This document shows, piece after piece, positions 20,857-28,086 of a DNA stretch of 39,660 nt. This DNA comes from a virus. The notes below the pieces were generated by a model. It saw only the letters and a list, made by a program, of their open reading frames with translations, was not told the DNA's origin and made no database searches. Every line of letters starts with the position of its first letter. The stretch's first letter is position 1. The stretch covers positions 1 through 39,660 of the IMG/VR virus record IMGVR_UViG_3300008108_000736; one strand, given 5' to 3'. A program made the position numbers and the translations under genes.

Positions 20857-21015
20857 ATGATCTACAAATACACATTATATGGCAAAGTCCATAATTCAGA
20901 ACGAACAGTTTCATGTTCTGCAAGTATTCCATCAGGACTTACCCAAGCGGAGTTATGGGAACGTGTTATGTCTTTTTCAAAGGCATTTGATTTAACTAAG
21001 CTTGAATTGTCCTAA
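20857..21015 (+). CDS. Small hypothetical protein, 52 aa
   Basis: AAAGGAA lies before the ATG at 20857, 11 nt after the PTH2 stop. Product MIYKYTLYGKVHNSERTVSC... starts with beta strands and ends in a helix (TQAELWERVMSFSKAFDLTKL). It appears to be the last gene of the rtcB-PTH2 run. No family recognised. Confidence 0.65.
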   Translation: MIYKYTLYGKVHNSERTVSCSASIPSGLTQAELWERVMSFSKAFDLTKLELS

Positions 21016-21094
21016 CAATAGAGTGTCCTCGTCGGGGACACCAAAAAAGAATGATAGTAAAAACTATCAAGTAAAATATTAAAAGGAATTTGAA

Positions 21095-21725
21095 ATGATT
21101 AAGGGTACACGAGTATTGATGGGTGAACAGGCTTCTCGTTATGTGTCTATGATTGACACGCTACGGAACTGTCTTCATTGATGCAGGCTTTAGTGAAATA
21201 GTTCTTCCCGTGCTATGGGAAACTGACACTTGGATTCAACGTTCAGGTTCAGAAATACAGAATCAGTTGTGGAACTTCAAGGATAAAGGTGATCGTGAGG
21301 TCACGTTGATTCCAGAAGCTACTGCAATGATTCAGCAGATGTACGAACAGAATTGGAAGAATTCACTACCCAAACCAATCAAACTGTTTTATGTCACTCG
21401 TTGCTATCGTTACGAAAGACCACAAGAAGGTAGATACCGTGAGTTTACTCAATTCGGTGTTGAGATTCTAGGTCCTGGCGATTATGAACAAGAGGCAAAA
21501 AATCTCTTGACATTATGCTTGAACGGTAGTAATGTTGAATATGAGTTTGATGAAAACGTCAAGCGAGGATTGAGTTATTATTCCCGCGATGGATTTGAAG
21601 CTAGGTGTGATATACTTGGGGCACAGAAACAAATCGCTGGTGGAGGCACTTATCCTCAAGGATGTGGATGGGCAATAGGAGTTGACAGACTGCTACTTGC
21701 TTTAGAGAAACAAATGGCGCAGTAG
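21095..21725 (+). CDS. Histidyl-tRNA synthetase-like catalytic core, frameshifted near its N-terminus
   Basis: ATG at 21095 after AAAAGGAA gives MIKGTRVLMGEQASRYVSMIDT, matching the HisRS start (KGTRD...). That frame stops at 21182; the rest continues in the +1 frame (open from 21153) as YGTVFIDAGFSEIVLPVLWE. Motif 2 (CYRYERPQEGRYREFTQFG), the HisA-type IAGGGTYPQG, RGLSYYSRDGFEA and motif 3 (GWAIGVDRLLLALE) are all kept. At about 210 aa it lacks the anticodon domain and a central insert. It may charge the phage tRNA-His or be a HisZ-like paralogue. The TAG stop lies inside the next tRNA. Confidence 0.75.
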
Positions 21726-21792
21726 CTCAGATGGTCAGAGCGTGGGTCTCATAAGCCCGAGGTCGGTAGTTCAATTCTACCCTGCGTCACCA
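21716..21792 (+). tRNA. tRNA with CAT anticodon, copy 2 (Met or Ile2)
   Basis: Acceptor GGCGCAG/CTGCGTC, stem TGGGT/GCCCG, loop CTCATAA, ACCA end. Its first 10 nt overlap the HisRS-like reading frame. No C1-A72 mismatch, so not the initiator. Confidence 0.93.
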
Positions 21793-21809
21793 AAGCTTAC
21801 CCAAAACGA

Positions 21810-21838
21810 TTGACTATCGTATTAGAATACATTATAAG
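21810..21838 (+). promoter_or_regulatory. sigma70-like promoter before tRNA-Asp
   Basis: TTGACT 21810-21815, 17 nt, TATAAG 21833-21838. Confidence 0.7.
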
Positions 21839-21858
21839 AAGTATATACAGAGTTTAAT

Positions 21859-21935
21859 GGCTCGTTAGATCAGTTGGTTAGATCGCTAGCCTGTCACGCT
21901 AGAGGCCACGGGTTCAAGTCCCGTACGAGTCGCCA
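21859..21935 (+). tRNA. tRNA-Asp(GTC)
   Basis: Acceptor GGCTCGT/ACGAGTC, stem CTAGC/GCTAG, loop CTGTCAC, GCCA end. Confidence 0.95.
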
Positions 21936-21954
21936 TTTTATAGAGGAAAGAAAA

Positions 21955-22518
21955 ATGCAAGTTTCACTACGCAAGGCAAATGCACTTCAAGTTTTAATCA
22001 ACGAAGCCCTCAAGGGTTTGGAGTTTAAGGCTGATGTTAGCATCAACGAGTTCCAGACTCCTGCAACGGAGATTGAACTTGCCAAGCAGAAGTTTGACCG
22101 TAATGTTCAACGCCGTTGGAATCTAATTGCCGCGCTATATGACATTCGCACTAAGGTTGCCTCTGCTAATGCAGAGAACAACATTGACAATCTTCTTGCC
22201 GATCTTGCCCGCATTGAAAAGGACCTCGTGTTCTTTGCACCGTTTGCTAAGGCAAATGTTCAGACTGACCTTAAGGTCATCGGCGGCAAGCTTGAGAAGA
22301 TTGCTAATCGTGATGGTGAAAGCTATAGCTTTCATTCAAGCGAAGTAAGCACTTCTATCTTCGCTGATAGTGATTTGGAAGATTTCCGAAGCAATCTTTC
22401 ACTTGCTAAGAAGAAGAAGCAAGCATTGCAGGATGCATTGCTTGAAGCTAATGTTCGCACTACAATCGAACTTGCTGCTGGCACTGTTGCAGTTCTCAAG
22501 GCTGAGGACATCATCTAA
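21955..22518 (+). CDS. Helical hypothetical protein, 187 aa
   Basis: Start taken at the ATG at 21955, with GAGGAAAG just upstream; the longer in-frame ORF would begin inside tRNA-Asp. The protein is rich in Ala, Leu, Lys and Glu, with heptad-like helices near residues 40-95 (EIELAKQKFDRNVQRRWNLIAALYDIRTKV) and 140-175 (LSLAKKKKQALQDALLEANVRTTIELA). It resembles phage coiled-coil structural or binding proteins, but no family is recognised. It is co-transcribed with tRNA-Asp. Confidence 0.75.
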   Translation: MQVSLRKANALQVLINEALKGLEFKADVSINEFQTPATEIELAKQKFDRNVQRRWNLIAALYDIRTKVASANAENNIDNLLADLARIEKDLVFFAPFAKANVQTDLKVIGGKLEKIANRDGESYSFHSSEVSTSIFADSDLEDFRSNLSLAKKKKQALQDALLEANVRTTIELAAGTVAVLKAEDII

Positions 22519-22790
22519 GAGTTTGGTAGCGTCCTTTTTGACTCCATCTTGAGGACGTTACCAGGAAGAGAAAGAGAGACGAGAGTAGACACCCTGGTAT
22601 CGGAGATACTGTGTAGCACAGGCGCTTGAAACGCTCCATAATAGCATGACCTAAGCTTTATTCAGATTTGTGAGTTGCCGCTTAGAGATACGTTATTTTT
22701 GCAGCTTGTGTAGTGTTTAGTGTTTATAGACTTTGTCCTTAGGGCGGGTCGCTGTGTATTGCATTGTCTATCACTTGCTTTTTCTCTTCC
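22519..22790 (+). other. Non-coding stretch with a hairpin, no gene seen
   Basis: GGTAGCGTCCT (about 22525) and AGGACGTTACC (about 22552) form an 11-bp hairpin with one mismatch right after the upstream gene, without a strong T tract. The remainder up to the hairpin at 22791 has no ORF with a start signal and no tRNA. Confidence 0.4.
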
Positions 22791-22831
22791 AAACTTTTTT
22801 CACAAATAGGCAAAAAAGTTCTTGACATTAG
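22791..22831. repeat. 41-bp hairpin-promoter direct repeat, copy 1
   Basis: AACTTTTTT (22792-22800) pairs with AAAAAAGTT (22812-22820), then TTGACATTAG. The same 41 bases recur at 23121-23161. Confidence 0.85.
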
Positions 22832-22850
22832 CCTGATATCTTGTTATAAG
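22822..22850 (+). promoter_or_regulatory. sigma70-like promoter of the 22885 gene
   Basis: TTGACA 22822-22827, 17 nt, TATAAG 22845-22850. AAAGGA follows at about 22871. Confidence 0.8.
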
Positions 22851-22884
22851 AGTATATATCAAGAGCAATTGAAAGGACTTACAT

Positions 22885-23121
22885 ATGTCTACTCAACTCA
22901 AGGGCGTCACTGGTAAGACTGGTGAAGTTTCTATGGTTCGCTACTTCGGTGGCAAGGAAGATGGTAAGTGCGTTCAACTGACTTTTAAGAAGCCGGAAGA
23001 AGAACGTAATCGTCCTGATTTCGGTTATTGGTATCTGCAAATGAATAAGTCGCAGGCGCTGGAACTGGCTGCTGCACTGGTTGAGTTTGCTAACGATACC
23101 CGTGAAGAAGTTTACGACTAA
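22885..23121 (+). CDS. Small hypothetical protein, 78 aa
   Basis: Own promoter and AAAGGA support the ATG. The product MSTQLKGVTGKTGEVSMVRYFGG... has a beta-rich first half and a C-terminal helix (KSQALELAAALVEFANDTREEV). It is flanked by two copies of a 41-bp hairpin-promoter repeat, so it is a self-contained expression cassette directly upstream of the large structured RNA. No family recognised. Confidence 0.78.
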   Translation: MSTQLKGVTGKTGEVSMVRYFGGKEDGKCVQLTFKKPEEERNRPDFGYWYLQMNKSQALELAAALVEFANDTREEVYD

Positions 23122-23161
23122 AACTTTTTTCACAAATAGGCAAAAAAGTTCTTGACATTAG
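23121..23161. repeat. 41-bp hairpin-promoter direct repeat, copy 2
   Basis: Identical to 22791-22831. The AACTTTTTT/AAAAAAGTT hairpin may end the upstream mRNA, while the same unit supplies the -35 of the next promoter. Confidence 0.85.
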
Positions 23162-23180
23162 TATCAAGAATAAGTATAAT
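23152..23180 (+). promoter_or_regulatory. Perfect consensus promoter of the large structured RNA
   Basis: TTGACA 23152-23157, 17 nt, TATAAT 23175-23180: all 12 consensus bases match. The only such site found in the window. Confidence 0.85.
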
Positions 23181-23189
23181 GAATTTATC

Positions 23190-23223
23190 AAGACGAGAAA
23201 TCGTCTTAGCTCTTTGAAAATTG
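23190..23223 (+). promoter_or_regulatory. boxB/boxA-like leader of the giant RNA
   Basis: Hairpin AAGACGA-GAAA-TCGTCTT (23190-23207), then AGCTCTTTGAAAATTG (23208-23223). Third instance of this pattern, immediately after the start of transcription. Confidence 0.55.
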
Positions 23224-23671
23224 AATTAAGAATTGGGGGCATAGCCTCACTAGGGTAGCAGGGAGTAATCTCTGTCAAAGCAAGAAAGCCTACGCACTTG
23301 CGCTTGTAGCAATACAAGTCCATCTATGCAAGCCTGAACTAGCCGAAAGGCCCGTCTGACGAAGGCGGTAGGTAGTAAGTCAGGTATGTCGTCCGAAGGG
23401 ATAGGCTACAGAGCCAAATCGGTGAGTAGCTAAGAGGGTTGGCGCCCTCACGATGTGCAGCCAAACTGACGAGTACTGAAAGTTAACAGGTAGTTATTGA
23501 GTCTGACCCTGCAAGGAAAGGCGAGATAGCAATACAAACGGTGAAAGAGGACACTTGCTCTGGAATCGTGAAGTATGGTTGAGTAGCCCGCAAGGCAAAA
23601 GACATGAGGTGTGTTGTATTTTGTAGCTAACAAGCTATGAAGCAACTGGAGCAGCACATCTTGGTAGGTTT

Positions 23672-23747
23672 CGCATTGTAGCTCATTCGGTAGAGCAACA
23701 TTTTGATGTAATGTAGGTAATAGGTTCAACTCCTATCTATGCAACCA
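23672..23747 (+). tRNA. tRNA-Ile(GAT)-like, embedded in the giant RNA
   Basis: CGCATTG/CTATGCA acceptor with C1-A72 and one T-T mismatch, D-arm GCTC/GAGC, anticodon stem ACATT/AATGT, loop TTGATGT (GAT), T-arm ATAGG/CCTAT, ACCA end. It sits at the tip of a GGAGCAG/CTGCTCC stem. The weak acceptor suggests partial decay or a structural use. Confidence 0.75.
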
Positions 23748-24159
23748 TAAAAAGCGAAAGACTGCTCCGGTAACATGTGAAAGACGCTTAATACCACAGT
23801 CGCAAGGCAATGTGGTCTACGGAAGCCCGCAAGGCAGAAGTAGTTGTTCGGAATGAAGGCGTAAGGGTTTAGCGACTCTGAACAGCCCGCAAGGCTGACG
23901 AAAGAATGACTCGTCAAAAAAGGCAGCGTTGAGAGTTACTAACTGACCGTAAAAGGCGTTAGTGGATAACGAGTCAACGGTCCTCGCAAGGGATTCGGTA
24001 CAACTCAAAGACTCTCGTTTAAGGCTGTAATCTCAGGCTTTGTAAGAAATAGACTAAATAATATTAGACTATTTTGATGAATACACTAGAACGTGCCCCT
24101 AGTAGCAGTAGTGAATCAAGGGCAAGATGTTGAGTGTGTTCTTCAAAATAGTTTATTGT

Positions 24160-24238
24160 CGTGGGGTAGAGGAGTCAGGTTGTCCTCGCTGGTCTCATAA
24201 GCCGGAAATCGTCGGTTCAAATCCGACCCCCGCAACCA
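24160..24238 (+). tRNA. Initiator tRNA-fMet(CAT)
   Basis: Acceptor CGTGGGG/CCCCGCA with the initiator C1-A72 mismatch, loop CTCATAA, and the T-arm and 3' end (CCGACCCCCGCAACCA) closely like bacterial tRNA-fMet. It follows the giant RNA directly, and RNase P cleavage would define that RNA's 3' end. Confidence 0.93.
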
Positions 24239-24245
24239 GTTTTAA

Positions 24246-24319
24246 GCGGGATTAGCATAGTGGTAATGCTCCAGCCTTCCAAGCTGATCAGACGGGTTCG
24301 ATTCCCGTATCCCGCTCCA
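24246..24319 (+). tRNA. tRNA-Gly(TCC)
   Basis: Acceptor GCGGGAT/ATCCCGC, loop CTTCCAA, TCCA end. 7 nt after tRNA-fMet. Confidence 0.95.
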
Positions 24320-24336
24320 AATATAAAGGGATTGAC

Positions 24337-24654
24337 ATGTCAGTTACATACGAATGGGTTATTGTAGATTTGCAAGTTGCCCTACTACACGATTCAATGG
24401 TTGACGTTGTAGTAGCAGTGAATTGGCGATATCAAGGAAACGATGGGACTTGTGTTGCTAATGTATACGGACTAACTGAATTAGATCCTGCTGATCCTAA
24501 TGATTATGTCCCATTTGATCAGTTGACCTCTCAACAGGTGATAGATTGGCTGATTCTAAAATTAGGGCAAGAGGCAATCACTGGATTTCAAAATCAGATT
24601 GTGACCGAACTAGCAAATCATAACTATACTGTAGTAACTAGGACGTTAATATAA
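24337..24654 (+). CDS. Conserved-type small phage protein, 105 aa
   Basis: AAAGGGA lies before the ATG. The protein (MSVTYEWVIVDLQVALLHDSMVDVVVAVNWRYQGNDG...) starts with beta strands and has a VPFDQLTSQQVIDWL helix, resembling small proteins found near structural genes of T4-like phages, with no known role. A virion or assembly role is possible but not shown. The gene lies between the two glycine tRNAs. Confidence 0.7.
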   Translation: MSVTYEWVIVDLQVALLHDSMVDVVVAVNWRYQGNDGTCVANVYGLTELDPADPNDYVPFDQLTSQQVIDWLILKLGQEAITGFQNQIVTELANHNYTVVTRTLI

Positions 24655-24658
24655 TAAT

Positions 24659-24733
24659 GCGGGAGTAGCTCAGGGGTAGAGCGTCACCTTGCCAAGGTGA
24701 ATGTCGTGGGTTCGAATCCCATCTTCCGCTCCA
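24659..24733 (+). tRNA. tRNA-Gly(GCC)
   Basis: Acceptor GCGGGAG/CTTCCGC, stem TCACC/GGTGA, loop TTGCCAA, TCCA end. Last tRNA of the array. Confidence 0.95.
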
Positions 24734-24747
24734 AATTTAGGTGAGAT

Positions 24748-25203
24748 ATGGATAGGAGTTGTGATGGCTGCACAAAATGCTGTGATGGTCATCTTACTGC
24801 AAATATATATGGTTATGAAATGGGGCCAGGGAAACCCTGTCATTTTGTAACTAAAAACGGTTGCAGCATTTATTCTAATCGTCCATATGATCCATGCAAA
24901 GGCTTTAAATGTGTATGGAAACAAAATTCAATTGTTCCTGTAAGTTTTAAGCCAGATGTTGTTGGTATGATAATGATCAACAACGTACTAGACGATATTC
25001 CTTATGTCTATATTGTTCCTGCAGGAAAAGAAATATCAATTGATGTTTTAGACTGGGCGGTCAGTGCAGTAATATCAGGTGATGTACCTCATATCGTGTA
25101 TCACAAGGATACTAAAGTCAGAGTTATATCTCAAGATCCTGTATTTGTAGACAAATACTACGCATATATTAATGCGAAAAAGGACAATAACCAGTCTGCA
25201 TAA
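24748..25203 (+). CDS. YkgJ-like Cys-cluster (Zn/Fe-chelating) protein
   Basis: The 151-aa protein starts with CDGCTKCC (C5, C8, C11, C12), followed by GPGKPCHFVTKNGCSIYSNRPYDPCKGFKC: the CxxCxxCC plus PCxFL...GCxIYxxRPxxC layout of the YkgJ/UPF0153 family, which is expected to bind zinc or an iron-sulfur cluster. Function in phages is unknown; in bacteria it has been linked to metal handling and protein modification. AGGTGAG precedes the ATG. The stop TAA is part of the next gene's TAAATA late motif. Confidence 0.75.
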   Translation: MDRSCDGCTKCCDGHLTANIYGYEMGPGKPCHFVTKNGCSIYSNRPYDPCKGFKCVWKQNSIVPVSFKPDVVGMIMINNVLDDIPYVYIVPAGKEISIDVLDWAVSAVISGDVPHIVYHKDTKVRVISQDPVFVDKYYAYINAKKDNNQSA

Positions 25204-25206
25204 ATA
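25201..25206 (+). promoter_or_regulatory. Late promoter motif, 4 nt before ATG 25211
   Basis: TAAATA-CATT-ATG. It includes the upstream stop codon and decides the start at 25211 over the longer ORF beginning at 25172. Confidence 0.55.
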
Positions 25207-25210
25207 CATT

Positions 25211-25702
25211 ATGCTGATTATTTCATACCAGGGTATATATGACGGGCAGAACTTTGAAGATGCCAACACCCCGAATCAGATAGCAAAAGCTTTCAATTCG
25301 GGGTTTTCCTGCATGGTTGATGTATGGAGATTTGATAACAAACTCTATCTTGGCCAAGAGAATGATTGGATAGAAGTTACTGATAGATATTTGCAGGGCG
25401 TTCGTTTTTGGTTGAACTGTCAGAATCAAGACGCATATGACTATCTATTGGCACAGCCCAGAAATCTATATCCAAACGTATTCATATTCAGTAATGTCGC
25501 TACGGAGGCGAGTCCTACAGTTTCTACCGGTGGTCAAACTATCGTTCCTGGAAACGTACCTATCAATAACACCAGTATTGTCTATCTTCCTGAAATCGTT
25601 GATCGTGGATTGATTAGTACTGTAAAATTGCGCTGCTACGGCATCGCAAGTGTCTATTGTACATTCATACGCAGAATGCGTAATGAAGGTGAATGGTACT
25701 AA
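25211..25702 (+). CDS. GDPD/PLC-like TIM-barrel fragment, possible phosphodiesterase-like protein
   Basis: Start at 25211 gives 163 aa. NTPNQIAKAFNSGFSCMVDVWRFDNKLYLGQENDW (first 55 residues) resembles the N-terminal part of glycerophosphodiester phosphodiesterases (ENT...AI..A...G...E.DV......LV..HD). The catalytic Glu/Asp/His positions are replaced (CMVDVW, GQEN), so enzymatic activity is doubtful, and the chain is too short for a full barrel. It overlaps the end of the converging GNAT gene by 4 nt. Confidence 0.45.
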   Translation: MLIISYQGIYDGQNFEDANTPNQIAKAFNSGFSCMVDVWRFDNKLYLGQENDWIEVTDRYLQGVRFWLNCQNQDAYDYLLAQPRNLYPNVFIFSNVATEASPTVSTGGQTIVPGNVPINNTSIVYLPEIVDRGLISTVKLRCYGIASVYCTFIRRMRNEGEWY

Positions 25703-26142
25703 AGATTGATCATGCAATAAGCATTGACGCCGTTTTCACTAACTTCAAACTCACTAGCTAACGCAAACCCTGCTTTACTGTAGGTGGACCAGCTTGTATC
25801 TTTTGGATAGCTCCAGCACATAACCGCACCTTCTAATTTGGCTTGCTCAATCGTAGCTTTCAATAATTCTACGCCGATTCCCCTACCACGATATTTTTCA
25901 AATACATATAATCCTCTAGAACGATAGTGTTTGTTATTACACATGTGCCCGCTGTTTACGCCAGCTATCTCGTTATCTACCATATATGCGAAGAATGTAG
26001 GTGTGGTCTGCATGTTTACTAGATCATAACCTTCCAAAAAACACATTGCGCTATTGGGCGTGATTTCACTAATTCTATTTGGCCAAAGATAGTCTCTCCA
26101 AATAGGAAGTATCTGATCAAAGGTTATTTTCTGTGTGAGCAT
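25699..26142 (-). CDS. GNAT-family N-acetyltransferase
   Basis: The 147-aa protein has the acetyl-CoA loop YRGRGIGVELLKATIEQAK (RGxGIG in the R/QxxGxG/A motif) after strand 4 (RSRGLYVFEKY), and the C-terminal WSTYSKAGFALASEFE that matches the usual Y..GF end. It transfers acetyl from acetyl-CoA to an amine; the substrate is unknown. Expression is opposite to its neighbours, from a late motif 7 nt before the ATG. Confidence 0.82.
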   Translation of the reverse strand: MLTQKITFDQILPIWRDYLWPNRISEITPNSAMCFLEGYDLVNMQTTPTFFAYMVDNEIAGVNSGHMCNNKHYRSRGLYVFEKYRGRGIGVELLKATIEQAKLEGAVMCWSYPKDTSWSTYSKAGFALASEFEVSENGVNAYCMINL

Positions 26143-26149
26143 CGTGTGC

Positions 26150-26155
26150 TATTTA
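26150..26155 (-). promoter_or_regulatory. Late promoter motif of the GNAT gene
   Basis: On the minus strand: TAATAAATAG with TAAATA 7 nt before the ATG at 26142, slightly longer spacing than the 4-5 nt group. Confidence 0.5.
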
Positions 26156-26179
26156 TTATAGCTTGCTTTAGATAAAAGA

Positions 26180-26185
26180 TAAATA
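26180..26185 (+). promoter_or_regulatory. Late promoter motif, 5 nt before ATG 26191
   Basis: TAAATA-GAAGT-ATG; no Shine-Dalgarno in between. It faces away from the GNAT promoter 25 nt to the left. Confidence 0.55.
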
Positions 26186-26190
26186 GAAGT

Positions 26191-26430
26191 ATGCTAGAGA
26201 AACTTAAACACCGACTTGAACATTTGAGGGAATCTGCCAAACCTCTCTCAGAAGAAGAAAGAAATGTTAGGTTTGATGTTTGCCTGACATGCGAACACCT
26301 TATCCATTTGACTAATCAGTGTAAGAAGTGTGGTTGCTTTATGAAGGCTAAGACATATATACCTTCTGCTGAATGCCCGGTTGGTAAATGGGGTAAGTTT
26401 GTAAGAGAATATCAGGATAAAAAGGATTAA
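26191..26430 (+). CDS. Four-Cys zinc-ribbon-like protein, 79 aa
   Basis: The N-terminal 25 residues are a basic helix (MLEKLKHRLEHLRESAK). CLTCEHL and CKKCGCFMKAKTYIPSAECPVGKW follow, giving Cys pairs (CxxC and CxxCxC) plus a final Cys that can bind zinc. Short proteins of this pattern are common in T4-like marine phages next to structural genes and have no assigned function. It lies 5 nt before the subtilase gene. Confidence 0.7.
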   Translation: MLEKLKHRLEHLRESAKPLSEEERNVRFDVCLTCEHLIHLTNQCKKCGCFMKAKTYIPSAECPVGKWGKFVREYQDKKD

Positions 26431-26435
26431 GGTTA

Positions 26436-28070
26436 ATGCAACAATATATTATTGACTTTGTTAACGGCACTACAGAAGTTGAAATCAATGAATACCTAAA
26501 CGCATGCGGTGCAACTGTACTTAAGACATTCAGTGCATTTGAGCAGGTAGTTTTGGTAGAATGCGAATCAGAGCCGCCCGCTAGTGAAATTGTAGAACAC
26601 ATTAAGGATGATGCTGACCACACCAACCACATTAAACTATTAACCACAGTCCCGGTTCAACTTCCTAGTTTATCTGATGAAGGCGCCAAAACAGTAACGC
26701 TTTCTGATCAAAAAGATTGGTGGAAGGTATATAGTGCATCTGTAGTAGACCTAGACGCTGAGACTTACCAGCTACCACTAAGTGGCGCCGGCGCCAATGT
26801 TTATTTGATGGATAGCGGTATTACACTGGATCACCCGGAGTTTGACGGTGCTGATATTGATCTACTATACTCACTGAATGATGATTTTGTAGATAGAAAA
26901 GGACACGGTACCGCACTAGCCAGCCTTATCGTAGGAAAAACTTGCGGTATCACTAACGCTAAGCTTAAGGTAGTAAAAATCTTTGACAAAGATGTTCCCA
27001 CAAAACTAAGTGATTTCTTGGCTGCGTTGGATGCTATCTATACCGATTTCTCACAAACAAATGCGTATGGTGTTATCAATTGTAGTTGGGAAATTGAAAG
27101 AAATGAATATGTTGAATCAAAATTAAGAACTCTTTGGCTTGCTGGCGCCCAGATTGTTGTTGCGGCAGGCAACACCGGCACCGATGTTGGAAACGTTACT
27201 CCGGCAGCAATGGCAGAGGCTTTGGTTGTGGGCGCATATAATGCCTCACTTTCTCCATGTGACTTCTCAGATTATACCGGCGCGCAAGCAATCAGCGTAA
27301 CCGGCGGAACAGTAAATGGCGGTAGACTATCTGGTTGGGCTCCCGGAGAAAATATTTATGTAGCTACCTTGACCGGAGAATATAGTTTTGTATCAGGAAC
27401 CTCAGTTTCCGCCGCAATCCATTCAGCTATTTTAGCATATAACGCTACACTCCCTACTTTTAGATTTGATGATGACATTGACAGTAAGTTTAACCATTCC
27501 ACTGTTAATAGAATGTCTTTCTTCATCAAACACAATTTATTGCTTTTAAATGATCCTAAATATGAAAATTCACCTAATTCAATTAGCACACTGATAACCG
27601 GTTTGATTGATCCGTATTCTAACATTTCTATGGATCCTGAGTTATTTGCTGCTATACCTGTAGGAATGGTTTCTCGTTCCGTTATCTTTAATCCACTGAC
27701 AGTGGCGTCGATAACACTACATGAACCGCTGCCATATAATTTTACCTTTAATGATCATGGTATATTAAGTGGATATGTAGAATCTATTGAGAGTGAAAGA
27801 GAAGATTATTATATTCCTATCACTATAACCAATATTGATGGTACAACGGTTGATGCTGAACTAAATATTGCAATATTGAACACGCATACAGTAGATAAGT
27901 ATCCGTCAGATCCTAATGTTATGATTCCGTATGTACTCAATGGAAATTGCAGTGGCATCGTACCGACCTTCTGTTCAGGAAACCCAAGTGCGTGTAATGC
28001 AGGCGGATGCGGTTTCCCAACAAGTTGTCAATGCGATTTCAATAAAACATTAGATTGCCAATGCCTATAA
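26436..28070 (+). CDS. Subtilisin-like serine protease (peptidase S8)
   Basis: The 544-aa protein has the full catalytic set: D126 (YLMDSGI), H157 (GHGTALAS), N246 (AAGNTG, oxyanion hole) and S323 (SGTSVSAA). Residues 1-72 resemble an I9-type propeptide (QYIIDFVNGTTEVEINEYL...). The region after 400 is beta-rich, with a Cys-rich end (CSGNPSACNAGGCGFPTSCQC). No signal peptide, so it probably acts in the cell or in the virion; subtilases are known virion proteins in T4-like cyanophages. AAGGTTA is a fair ribosome-binding site. Confidence 0.9.
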   Translation: MQQYIIDFVNGTTEVEINEYLNACGATVLKTFSAFEQVVLVECESEPPASEIVEHIKDDADHTNHIKLLTTVPVQLPSLSDEGAKTVTLSDQKDWWKVYSASVVDLDAETYQLPLSGAGANVYLMDSGITLDHPEFDGADIDLLYSLNDDFVDRKGHGTALASLIVGKTCGITNAKLKVVKIFDKDVPTKLSDFLAALDAIYTDFSQTNAYGVINCSWEIERNEYVESKLRTLWLAGAQIVVAAGNTGTDVGNVTPAAMAEALVVGAYNASLSPCDFSDYTGAQAISVTGGTVNGGRLSGWAPGENIYVATLTGEYSFVSGTSVSAAIHSAILAYNATLPTFRFDDDIDSKFNHSTVNRMSFFIKHNLLLLNDPKYENSPNSISTLITGLIDPYSNISMDPELFAAIPVGMVSRSVIFNPLTVASITLHEPLPYNFTFNDHGILSGYVESIESEREDYYIPITITNIDGTTVDAELNIAILNTHTVDKYPSDPNVMIPYVLNGNCSGIVPTFCSGNPSACNAGGCGFPTSCQCDFNKTLDCQCL

Positions 28071-28086
28071 GCATTATCTTTTCTTT

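Larger units (their letters stand above)
23187..24159 (+). ncRNA. Giant structured non-coding RNA, GOLLD/ROOL-like, with an embedded tRNA
   Basis: About 970 nt with no supported gene, behind a consensus promoter. Many short hairpins carry GNRA-type caps, e.g. CCCGCAAGGC at about 23587, 23824 and 23883, and CCGAAAGG near 23344. Longer stems include GACTCGT/ACGAGTC (23908-23914 / 23969-23975), ACTATTTTGA/TCAAAATAGT (24068-24077 / 24143-24152), and GGAGCAG/CTGCTCC (23648-23654 / 23762-23768), which holds a tRNA in its loop. Size, density of hairpins, phage context and tRNA association recall the GOLLD and ROOL ornate RNAs, some of which form RNA-only cages. Family membership is inference; a covariance search is needed. 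Confidence 0.65.

Noticed and set aside
23448-24008. Minus-strand ORFs of 63-93 aa in the giant RNA region
   Set aside because: Antisense to a promoter-led structured region, no ribosome-binding sites, and repeated CLAG/PCGL runs arise from the repeated CCCGCAAGGC hairpins.
23181-24159. CRISPR array suggested by repeated CCCGCAAGGC
   Set aside because: The repeats are short, unevenly spaced and are hairpin loops; there are no equal spacers and no cas genes.
23181-24159. rRNA fragment or tmRNA
   Set aside because: No recognisable 16S/23S core motifs, and no tRNA-Ala-like end with tag ORF; the tRNAs present are Ile-like and fMet.
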